From an uncultured Prochlorococcus sp. (GTDB lineage Bacteria > Cyanobacteriota > Cyanobacteriia > PCC-6307 > Cyanobiaceae), in contig CACKJL010000022.1 in assembly GCA_902600395.1 (NCBI GenBank), positions 1-16,847 of the forward strand: 16,847 bases of DNA. The letters run 5' to 3'. The position numbers and the translations under genes are program-made. The notes under the pieces were generated by a model. The model saw only the letters and a list, made by a program, of their open reading frames with translations. It was not told where the DNA came from and searched no databases. Positions 6,418-12,843 of this stretch are shown here, piece after piece. Numbering within the stretch: the first letter of the stretch is position 1; each line of letters begins with the position of its first letter.

Positions 6418-6552
6418 ATGGATGAGCTTTCTGTATTGTCAATTTCGCTATCTATAGCTTCTCTAGGAATATTTTTTTTATTTTTCGTTTCAAATGATGA
6501 TGATGACCAAGATGGAGGTAAGTTAATTAAATCAATAGAAAGAATTAATTAA
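6418..6552 (+). CDS. small membrane protein with DDDDQDGG motif (44 aa)
   Basis: ATG to TAA, 44 residues. A hydrophobic helix (about residues 5-24) is followed immediately by SNDDDDQDGGKLIKSIERIN. The acidic run matches that of the protein at 5107-5286 (DDQDGG), in the same position just after the helix, so the two probably belong to one family or share a binding function. It is divergent from the cupin gene (119 bases) and its stop overlaps the stop of 6549-6671 on the other strand by 4 bases. I do not know a function. Confidence 0.6.
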   Translation: MDELSVLSISLSIASLGIFFLFFVSNDDDDQDGGKLIKSIERIN

Positions 6553-6671
6553 TGCCAAGTAAATAAAACATTTAATAGAGATTTATAACCTATAAAGCCT
6601 GCATAAATGCAGCTTAAAAAAATAACATAAACTTCCAATGTGCCGAGTCTTTTTTTCTTTAATGTTTTCAT
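6549..6671 (-). CDS. small single-helix membrane protein (40 aa)
   Basis: ATG to TAA, 40 residues: a very basic start (MKTLKKKRLG), a helix (about 11-30, TLEVYVIFLSCIYAGFIGY) and KSLLNVLFTWH. The basic start should stay in the cytoplasm. Its coding region contains a perfect 14-base inverted repeat (CTGCAT-AA-ATGCAG, 6599-6612). Convergent with 6418-6552, with a 4-base overlap of the stops. No recognised family. Confidence 0.55.
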   Translation of the reverse strand: MKTLKKKRLGTLEVYVIFLSCIYAGFIGYKSLLNVLFTWH

Positions 6672-6748
6672 TGTTTTGATTGTTTATAGGGTAATTTTAT
6701 TTAATTAGATTTTTATTTACATGAGTATTTTTTACATTTACTCAGAGG

Positions 6749-7621
6749 TTAAAGAATTATTAATGTCAAGCCAAAAAATAAAAAACAAGTAAAAAATATT
6801 ATTTTTTTGGTAATTTCTCTTTCCTCATTCTTAGCAAAAAATAAGGAAATTACTGGAGATGTGCTTAATAAAGCCCATCCTAATCCTATGGGAAGGGTTT
6901 TAAATACAACTTGTTGTAGAAAGATTCCTATATTTGTTCCAAGAAGTATTGAAATAAAAAATCTTTTTTGTTGTTTTTTGTCTATGTTTTTTAAGAAAAA
7001 ATTAATCTTAAATCCTTTTAGACTAATCAAAAAAATTATTGCACCTAATAATCTTATTTCAGTTGTAAGGAAAGGAGATAAATTGCTTTGAAGGAAAACC
7101 ATCCTTGATAAAAGACCTCCAAGAACAGCACATAAAACTGATAAAAAAGGAAAAGCAAAAATCTTAAAGTTATTTTTTTCTGATAAAGAGGAGTTTTCCT
7201 CTTTAAAATCGTTACCTTTTCTGAGAATTATGAATAGCGAAATCGTTACTATAATTATTCCAACCCATGATTTAGTTGTTAAATTTTCATTAATAAAAAA
7301 TTCTCCTGATAAAGCTGCCATTAACGGAGAAAGAGTTTCTATAGATAAAGTTTTTCTTGTGCCAATTGTTTGTAATGACTTTAAATAGAAAGTATCTCCT
7401 AAACCAATACCTATTATTCCACTAATTAGTAGTATAAATATGTTTTTTATTGCAGTTGTAGAGCTTAGATTGATAAAAGCAGGTATAAAAATTAAAAAAG
7501 CTATTATATTTTTTATTAAATTAATATCTATTGATTTATATTTTTGAGTTTGCGCGCGCCAAATAAAGCAAGCATAAGTCCAAGATGTAGCAGCTCCAAA
7601 AGCAGAAAGGATTCCAATCAA
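6749..7621 (-). CDS. EamA/DMT-family transporter
   Basis: 290 residues from a TTG start that overlaps nothing upstream. About ten hydrophobic helices fall into two halves (residues about 1-135 and 153-290), the internally duplicated EamA plan of the drug/metabolite transporter superfamily. Landmarks are GLGDTFYLKSLQTIG (residues about 73-87), ETLSPLMAALSGEFFINE (94-111) and, in the second half, LLSTSPVISLFFAKNE (252-267), the typical 'P-x-x-x-x-x-x-x-x-E' ends of helices 4 and 9. The polar loop between halves holds KGNDFKEENSSLSEKNN. The substrate cannot be told; family members export amino acids or other small metabolites. It is the third gene of a probable minus-strand operon with 7643-7741 and 7760-7996 (gaps of 21 and 18 bases). 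Confidence 0.85.
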   Translation of the reverse strand: MIGILSAFGAATSWTYACFIWRAQTQKYKSIDINLIKNIIAFLIFIPAFINLSSTTAIKNIFILLISGIIGIGLGDTFYLKSLQTIGTRKTLSIETLSPLMAALSGEFFINENLTTKSWVGIIIVTISLFIILRKGNDFKEENSSLSEKNNFKIFAFPFLSVLCAVLGGLLSRMVFLQSNLSPFLTTEIRLLGAIIFLISLKGFKINFFLKNIDKKQQKRFFISILLGTNIGIFLQQVVFKTLPIGLGWALLSTSPVISLFFAKNEEREITKKIIFFTCFLFFGLTLIIL

Positions 7622-7642
7622 AACGAATAATTTTTAAAAATT

Positions 7643-7741
7643 TTATTTTATAAATTGAGTAAATGCTAAAAAGAATACATAAATAAGAATCAGAATCCCC
7701 GGTAAGTACTGAATTAGTGATTTGAAATTATTTTTTTTCAT
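7643..7741 (-). CDS. tiny single-helix membrane protein (32 aa)
   Basis: ATG to TAA, 32 residues: MKKNNFKSLIQY, then a hydrophobic helix (about residues 12-28, LPGILILIYVFFLAFTQ) and a short basic end. The Leu-Pro-Gly at the helix start uses GC-rich codons, which supports real coding. It sits between two same-strand genes with gaps of 18 and 21 bases, as in an operon with the transporter. No recognised family. Confidence 0.55.
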   Translation of the reverse strand: MKKNNFKSLIQYLPGILILIYVFFLAFTQFIK

Positions 7742-7759
7742 GTTTCTAAAATAATTTTT

Positions 7760-7996
7760 TTAAACAGTTTTTTTATTAGTAGGGTACAAACTCTCTAACT
7801 TCTTTCTTCTTTTAACTTTCTCATTAATTCTTTCTTCTTTTTCTTTTTTCTTGATCTCATCATTTATCTTATTTTGTCTATATCCAAACCAAAGTAGAAC
7901 CCAAATAACAGAAGTTATTAAAAGAAGAGCAGTATATTGACCAGTCATAGGAAAACTGGCCTCAGAATATTTAACGTAAGAAAATATTAGACTCAT
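7760..7996 (-). CDS. small membrane protein with charged tail (78 aa)
   Basis: 78 residues. A short N-terminal part, one hydrophobic helix (about residues 20-38, YTALLLITSVIWVLLWFG), then a long strongly charged tail rich in Lys and Glu (KKKEKEERINEKVKRRKK), probably a cytoplasmic helix. The ATG at 7996 is used; an in-frame ATG 16 codons later (before TGQYTALL) is possible. It is the first gene of the probable operon leading to the transporter and is divergent from the flavoprotein gene, with a 185-base region between that should hold both promoters but in which I can define none. No recognised family. Confidence 0.7.
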   Translation of the reverse strand: MSLIFSYVKYSEASFPMTGQYTALLLITSVIWVLLWFGYRQNKINDEIKKKEKEERINEKVKRRKKLESLYPTNKKTV

Positions 7997-8181
7997 TTAA
8001 TTAAGTTAAAGCATAAAAATAACGACTGCGTTTATTTTTTTAGAAATTTAAAAATTAGTAAATTGCAACTATTTATTATTTGGTTTGAAAGTTTTTTATT
8101 AATTTTTTTATGGTTTTTGGAATAATTTTTCTTTTTTACTCCTTGCTATTATCAGATTGAAGCATATTAAATAATAAGTTA

Positions 8182-9426
8182 TTGGAACCTTTTGATTTAG
8201 CAGTAGTAGGAGGCGGTGCAGCCGGTTTTATGACAGCAATAACTGCTGCTGAAAATGGAGTAAAAAGAATAGTAATTCTTGAAGGCACTTCAAAACTTTT
8301 GGAGAAAGTCAGGATTAGTGGAGGGGGAAGATGTAACGTCACTAATGCGACATGGATACCGAATGAACTAGTTGAGAATTACCCCAGAGGGGGAATTCAG
8401 CTCTTGGAATCATTTAATCGTTTTGCCGCTGGAGATGTATATGAATGGTTTGAGAAAAAAGGGTTAAAATTAAAAATTGAGGAAGATCTAAGAGTTTTCC
8501 CAGTATCTAATTCTTCTTTAGATGTTATTGATTGTTTGAGAAAAAGTGCTTTATCAAAAGACGTAGAAATATTAACAAAATTTTTTGTAAAAGAAATTTC
8601 AAAAACTCCAGATAATATATTCAATATTTTTAGTCTTAAAAAAGCAAAGGTAACTGCAAAAAATATTATTCTTTCAACTGGAGGTAATCCAAGCGGGTAT
8701 AAATTAGCTCAAAATCTTGGACACAACATTGTTAAACCCGTACCATCGCTTTTTACTTTTTCTACAAAAGAACCAAATTTGGATGAATGTAGTGGGGTAT
8801 CGATAAAGGGCATAGATATAGAAATTAAATTAACCAATAAGAATTTTCAAAATAGAGGCGATTTACTAATAACGCATTGGGGGTTTAGTGGGCCAGCAGT
8901 ATTAAAACTTTCATCAATTGCAGCAAGGGAACTTTATAGCCAAAAATATAAATTTAATCTAATCATTAAATGGTCTTCTTTAAGTTATGAGGAGTTAAAA
9001 GAAAAAATTAATTATTTAAGGTTAAATAAAGGTAAAGTGAATCTTATTAATAGTAGACCTGTTCCACTATTAACAAAAAGATTATGGATTTTTTTATTAA
9101 AGAAAATAGATATTGATAAAGAGAAAAAGTGGGCTGATTTACTGGCGGATGAAAGAGAGAAAATGATAAATACTCTAATGAGGGATGAATATATAATTTC
9201 GGGTAAAGGCCCATTTGGAGAGGAATTTGTTACTTCCGGAGGTGTAAAAATTAATGAGGTTAATTTTAAAAGTATGGAGAGCTTAATTTGTCCAGGGTTA
9301 TTTTTTTCTGGAGAAGTTTTGGATGTTGATGGAATCACTGGTGGATTTAATTTTCAACATTGTTGGACAAGTGGATGGATCGCTGGCATGGCAATCTCAA
9401 AGATAAATCAATCAATAACAAATTAA
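8182..9426 (+). CDS. HI0933/YhiN-family flavoprotein
   Basis: 414 residues from a TTG start; an in-frame TGA lies 8 codons upstream and no ATG intervenes. The N-terminal dinucleotide-binding fold has GGGAAG at residues 10-15 after a hydrophobic strand, and an acidic Glu at the end of the second strand (ILEG, 32-35). Then comes the family signature RISGGGRCNVTN (44-55). The C-terminal part has GEVLDVDGITGGFNFQ, the second family signature, which closes around FAD. These mark the COG2081/TIGR00275 group (E. coli YhiN, H. influenzae HI0933), NAD(P)/FAD-dependent oxidoreductases of uncertain substrate. Length is normal (about 400). It is transcribed alone, with the GAF protein gene 119 bases downstream. 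Confidence 0.92.
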   Translation: MEPFDLAVVGGGAAGFMTAITAAENGVKRIVILEGTSKLLEKVRISGGGRCNVTNATWIPNELVENYPRGGIQLLESFNRFAAGDVYEWFEKKGLKLKIEEDLRVFPVSNSSLDVIDCLRKSALSKDVEILTKFFVKEISKTPDNIFNIFSLKKAKVTAKNIILSTGGNPSGYKLAQNLGHNIVKPVPSLFTFSTKEPNLDECSGVSIKGIDIEIKLTNKNFQNRGDLLITHWGFSGPAVLKLSSIAARELYSQKYKFNLIIKWSSLSYEELKEKINYLRLNKGKVNLINSRPVPLLTKRLWIFLLKKIDIDKEKKWADLLADEREKMINTLMRDEYIISGKGPFGEEFVTSGGVKINEVNFKSMESLICPGLFFSGEVLDVDGITGGFNFQHCWTSGWIAGMAISKINQSITN

Positions 9427-9545
9427 TAAGTAATAAATCTGTAAGTAACAATTCAATAAGTTTATCTTTTTTTTATTAAGTATTAGATGGAAAAAGTTTT
9501 TTGGAGAAACTTTAATTTTAAAGTTTTAATTATTGGTGAAGATTA

Positions 9546-10295
9546 ATGCAGAATCTTGTATCAAAAAAAGAAGAAGAGGAAAGAAGATTAAAAGCTTTAG
9601 CAGAATATAGGATTTTGGGAACCAAGCCAGAATCATGTTATGACGATATTACAAAAATTGCTGCTACAACCTGTAATGTGCCTATTTCTTTAATGACTTT
9701 GGTAGACAAAGATAAACAATGGTTTAAATCCAAAATAGGACTTCAAATATCAGAAACTAGAAGAGATTGGTCTTTTTGTACACATGCAATAAAAGAAAAT
9801 AGTCCATTAATTATTCATGATGCTTTCCAAGATGAAAGATTTATAAATAATCCATTGGTAACTGGAGATCCAAAGATTCGTTTTTATGCAGGTTTTCCCC
9901 TTAGAAATAGTGATGGTAATAAGCTTGGAACTCTATGTGTAATAGACAGAAAGCCAGGAAATCTAACTACACAACAATTTAATATTATGGAATTATTATC
10001 CAAGCAAATAGTTTCATTTTTAGAGCTTAGAAAAAAGTCATTAAATTTGCTAGATGCTTTATCTAATTTGCATAAACAGGAAGGGATTTTATCTGTATGT
10101 TCATATTGCAGAGAAGTGAAAAATAAGGAGGGAGATTGGATGCATTTAGAAAAATATCTTTCGAAAATTAGTGATATTAGATTCAGTCATGGGGTTTGTG
10201 ATAATTGTATGGAAAAACATTTCCCAGATGTAATCGAAGTGTGGAATAAAAAGGATTTTTTTGAAGATGGTCAAAAAAGGTTTTTAGAGTCCTAG
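9546..10295 (+). CDS. GAF-domain protein with C-terminal CxxC-CxxC module
   Basis: 249 residues. After a charged helix (about 5-22) a GAF domain covers residues about 25-160, with the usual landmarks RRDWSFCTHAI (72-82), DPKIRFYAGFPLR (108-120) and GTLCVID (128-134). A helical linker (160-183) leads to CSYCREVKNKEGDWMHLEKY and SHGVCDNC, giving Cys 185, 188, 218 and 221, the right arrangement for one zinc ion. This CSYCKxxR...SHGxCxxC module is known at the C-terminus of various bacterial sensors and response regulators. There is no kinase, cyclase or other output domain, and no Cys placed for a bilin as in phytochromes, so it likely senses a small ligand or redox state and passes it on through the zinc module (inference). 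Confidence 0.85.
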   Translation: MQNLVSKKEEEERRLKALAEYRILGTKPESCYDDITKIAATTCNVPISLMTLVDKDKQWFKSKIGLQISETRRDWSFCTHAIKENSPLIIHDAFQDERFINNPLVTGDPKIRFYAGFPLRNSDGNKLGTLCVIDRKPGNLTTQQFNIMELLSKQIVSFLELRKKSLNLLDALSNLHKQEGILSVCSYCREVKNKEGDWMHLEKYLSKISDIRFSHGVCDNCMEKHFPDVIEVWNKKDFFEDGQKRFLES

Positions 10296-10383
10296 AATCA
10301 ATAAATTGCTTTTTGTTGTTTAATCTATTTTCTAAACAAATTCTTCATTTGGTGGTTAGGATTGTATAAATTTTGACTTGAAC

Positions 10384-10869
10384 ATGTTATTAGGAACTTT
10401 ATTAACAGGAGAAATTGCTAAAAGTGCATTAGTAGCATATGTTCATTATTTAGGAATTATTTTGTGTTTCGGGTCTCTTTTGTTTGAAAGATTGACCCTA
10501 AAAGTAGGTCTTAATAGAAATGAGACGATCTCAATGATAATTGCAGATGTGGTTTATGGTTTGGCAGGAGTTGCAATATTAGTTACTGGGATTTTGCGTG
10601 TTAAGTATTTTGGTCAAGGTGGTGATTTCTATACGGGTAATCCTGTGTTTTGGATAAAGGTTTCGCTCTACATTTTGGTTGGCTTACTTTCTTTATACCC
10701 AACGACAACATATATCCTCTGGGCAATTCCACTAAGTAAGAATAAACTACCTGAAATTTCAGAAAACCTAGTGAAGAGGTTTAGACTAATCATTACCACC
10801 GAATTAGTTGGCTTTGCAACAATACCTTTGTTCGCAACTCTTATGGCTAGAGGTGTAGGTTTAGGTTGA
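10384..10869 (+). CDS. DUF2214 family membrane protein
   Basis: 161 residues from the ATG at 10384; a TTG two codons earlier is also possible. Four hydrophobic helices (about residues 11-35, 50-75, 90-110 and 130-155). The landmarks YVHYLGIIL (about 18-26), ADVVYGLAG, TGILRVKYFGQGGDFY and NPVFWIKVSLYILVGLLSLYPT fit DUF2214, a predicted inner-membrane family whose function is unknown. The His-Tyr-Leu near the N-terminus and the ...LRVxYFGKG loop are the family's conserved points. The stop TGA overlaps the start TTG of the next gene by 4 bases, so the two are translationally linked. Confidence 0.85.
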   Translation: MLLGTLLTGEIAKSALVAYVHYLGIILCFGSLLFERLTLKVGLNRNETISMIIADVVYGLAGVAILVTGILRVKYFGQGGDFYTGNPVFWIKVSLYILVGLLSLYPTTTYILWAIPLSKNKLPEISENLVKRFRLIITTELVGFATIPLFATLMARGVGLG

Positions 10870-11399
10870 AAAATTTATTTTTAGAAAGAAATTGTTTAAT
10901 AAGTGCTAACAAAATATATAGGTGGAGTTTAAGTTATAAGATTTCTAAATCTAAAAAAGAGATTATTTTTATTGGTCTAAATCCTTCATTATCAGATGCA
11001 GTTTTCTTGGATAATACAACAAAAAAGATAATTAAAATCTCGAAAAATAATAATTATGGGAAAGTAAAATTAATCAATTTATTTGCTCTTATTTCAAGTA
11101 ATCCAGCAAGACTCTTTAATCACAAAAACCCTGTTGGGTATTTAAACAATAATCATATTTTTAAAAACTTAAAACACTGGTCTGAAAATAAAAATTGTGA
11201 TTTATGGTTAGGTTGGGGTAACAAAGGGAAATTTCTAAATAGAAATAAAAGAATATTAAAAAAAATAATGCAATATAACTCAATCAGAAAAAATAATTTT
11301 GATAATCCTCTTGGACCGCTTTTAATTAAGAAAACAATCAAAGATAATCCAATACATCCTCTATACTGTTCTGATAATTCCATTCTCAAAGCTGTATAA
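10866..11399 (+). CDS. DUF1643 family protein
   Basis: 177 residues from a TTG start that overlaps the stop of the DUF2214 gene by 4 bases. It shows the DUF1643 landmarks in order: YRWSLSY (residues 18-24), IGLNPSLSDA (36-45; family IGLNPSTAD), DNTTKKI (49-55; family DDPTxRR), YGKVKLINLFAL (64-75), NPVGYLN (88-94), GWGNKG (116-121) and PIHPLY (162-167). The family is a widespread stand-alone protein of unknown function in bacteria and phages, with a fold likely related to nucleotide or base-binding enzymes (not established). The coupling with a membrane protein may reflect convenience rather than joint function. No membrane segment. Confidence 0.85.
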   Translation: MKNLFLERNCLISANKIYRWSLSYKISKSKKEIIFIGLNPSLSDAVFLDNTTKKIIKISKNNNYGKVKLINLFALISSNPARLFNHKNPVGYLNNNHIFKNLKHWSENKNCDLWLGWGNKGKFLNRNKRILKKIMQYNSIRKNNFDNPLGPLLIKKTIKDNPIHPLYCSDNSILKAV

Positions 11400-11473
11400 A
11401 CGATTTGATGCAAAGGTTTAAGAGGTAATTAATTTAAAATTATGTTAAGATAAATTTTAGAACGGGTTAAATT

Positions 11474-11602
11474 ATGAGTAACACAAAGCAACTGCAAAAA
11501 CTTAAAAACTTAAATGTAAAAGCAGAAAAATGCCTTACAAGAGATGAAGCACAAAAAATATTGATAAAGGCTAATAAGGCTCAAAGTAAAATAAATTTTT
11601 AA
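11474..11602 (+). CDS. small basic helical hypothetical protein (42 aa)
   Basis: ATG to TAA, 42 residues, Lys/Gln-rich and probably helical (MSNTKQLQKLKNLNVKAEKC, then LTRDEAQKILIKANKAQSK). A TAAGAT sequence about 25 bases upstream could be a -10 element, with a GG about 10 bases before the ATG. The LTRDEAQKILxKA phrase looks like a short helix-turn-helix or EF-like start, but is too short to call. No recognised family. Confidence 0.55.
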   Translation: MSNTKQLQKLKNLNVKAEKCLTRDEAQKILIKANKAQSKINF

Positions 11603-11696
11603 ATTTGATAGTTGCTTTTTTTAGGAATAATTTATCAAAAAAATTTTACAAATATTTTTCTAATTATTTAGAATTTTTTTATTCTATTTAATTTTG

Positions 11697-12428
11697 ATGG
11701 TTTTTAATATTATTAAAATAAGAAAATCTGATGATAGATTTTTATCAACAAGGGATTGGCTGCATTCAATGCATTCATTTTCTTTCGCAGAGCATAGAGA
11801 TCCAAAATGGGATAATTTTGGGAAAATTAGAGTTATAAACGAAGATATTATTTCTCCTAATTCAGGATTTAATACACATTCTCATGCAAATATGGAAATT
11901 ATTACTGTCGTAACAAAAGGAGCAATAACTCATAGAGACTCGTTAAACAATCTTGGAAAAATTCACAAAGATGAAGTACAAGTTATGTCTGCAGGTACTG
12001 GAATCTCTCATAGCGAGAAGAATGAAGAAAATGAGACCTGTAAGTTGTTCCAGATTTGGATATACCCTCAAAAAGAAAATATCAAACCTCGATATGATCA
12101 AATTTCATTAAATGAAAAGTTGTGGGACAATCTTATTTTTAATTACAAAGACGCTAAAAATAATAAGCTTTCTCTAAATCAAAGTATCTCTTTATGGCGT
12201 TGTAAATATAAGCCAATTAAAGAAAAAAAATTGCCATTAAAAATAGATAAATATAATTGGATACAAATAATAGAAGGTAATCTTTTATTAAAAAGTAAAG
12301 ACTCTAATTCAAATATATATCTCGGATCTGGAGATGGCTTGGGTTTTGAAGTTAATTATTATGATGATGTCTCTATAGATACTGAAAATGACCTAGATTT
12401 TCTCTTATTTTCGATGCCTTCCTTGTAA
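11697..12428 (+). CDS. pirin-family bicupin
   Basis: 243 residues from the ATG at 11697; the frame also has a TTG one codon earlier. The N-terminal cupin carries the metal ligands in the pirin pattern: THSHANME gives His 61 and 63, and SHSE gives His 105 and Glu 107, with the RDSLNNLGKI and VQVMSAGTGISHSE signatures around them. FSFAEHRDP (29-37) is also typical. The C-terminal cupin (about 140-243) is present but degenerate, as in the family. Pirins bind iron; some bacterial relatives (E. coli YhhW) have quercetin 2,3-dioxygenase activity, others act as regulators, so the physiological role here is open. Transcribed alone; convergent with 12443-12757, 14 bases apart. Confidence 0.9.
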   Translation: MVFNIIKIRKSDDRFLSTRDWLHSMHSFSFAEHRDPKWDNFGKIRVINEDIISPNSGFNTHSHANMEIITVVTKGAITHRDSLNNLGKIHKDEVQVMSAGTGISHSEKNEENETCKLFQIWIYPQKENIKPRYDQISLNEKLWDNLIFNYKDAKNNKLSLNQSISLWRCKYKPIKEKKLPLKIDKYNWIQIIEGNLLLKSKDSNSNIYLGSGDGLGFEVNYYDDVSIDTENDLDFLLFSMPSL

Positions 12429-12442
12429 TTTATATATTACTT

Positions 12443-12757
12443 TTACCCATCAAATCCTTTATTAAATGCATTTAAGGCTTGCAAAGCCATATTGAGGTGA
12501 ACTTCCATCGCACCAAGAGCAATTAAAGAATTCGGTGATTTATCTTTTAGTAAATATTCTTTCCTTTTTGATAGCTCATTAACTAATTTCTTAGTTGAAG
12601 CTTCCCAATTATTTATTAACTCTTCAAATTCTCTTTTTTCGGGGCTTTCAGATTCTGCTAATTGATCAGAAAAATGAAGATCCTTTTGTGCCTTAAGCAT
12701 CAAATAACTTAATTTTTTATGGCTTATTGCTTGAGGTAAATTGTTAGATTCACTCAT
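12443..12757 (-). CDS. helical hypothetical protein (104 aa)
   Basis: 104 residues, soluble, predicted almost entirely helical (SHKKLSYLMLKAQKDLHF; EKREFEELINNWEASTKKLVNEL; SLIALGAMEVHLNMALQALNAF). No Cys and no clear catalytic motif. It lies downstream of murD on the same strand with an 86-base gap that holds the GC-rich hairpin patch, and could be transcribed with murD or from its own promoter in that gap. I do not recognise the family; its size and even residue use make a real gene very likely. Confidence 0.75.
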   Translation of the reverse strand: MSESNNLPQAISHKKLSYLMLKAQKDLHFSDQLAESESPEKREFEELINNWEASTKKLVNELSKRKEYLLKDKSPNSLIALGAMEVHLNMALQALNAFNKGFDG

Positions 12758-12809
12758 CGCTGGTTGTTAATTTATAGTCAAAATCTAACTAATTAAGTGA
12801 ATATTTGCT

Positions 12810-12840
12810 AGGGGGGAGACGGTTGTGATGACCGACCTGA
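12810..12840 (+). ncRNA. GC-rich hairpin patch, candidate small RNA
   Basis: In a gap of AT-rich DNA, 12810-12840 is strikingly GC-rich: GGGGGG, then GAGACGG, TTGTGATG and ACCGACCTGA. CGGTT (12820-12824) pairs with GACCG (12830-12834) around a 5-base loop, and outer AGG/CCT can extend the stem. The layout (G-run, GAGAC, hairpin with a UGAUG-type loop, GACC) reminds me of the 5' part of the cyanobacterial Yfr2/Cyano-1 RNA family, but this is from memory and unverified. I see no terminator after it on the plus strand, and the RNA would run into the antisense of the murD 3' end. It could instead be a hairpin between minus-strand genes. Confidence 0.4.
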
Positions 12841-12843
12841 AAA

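Noticed and set aside
6599..6612. CTGCATAAATGCAG inverted repeat
   Set aside because: It lies inside a short coding region and encodes Ser-Cys-Ile-Tyr-Ala; a 2-base loop hairpin is unlikely to be a terminator or operator.
6807..7091. Open frame on the plus strand across the transporter gene
   Set aside because: It is the antisense shadow of a clear membrane transporter gene; composition and lack of motifs do not support it.
9012..9338. Open minus-strand frame across the flavoprotein gene
   Set aside because: Antisense shadow of a gene with clear FAD signatures.
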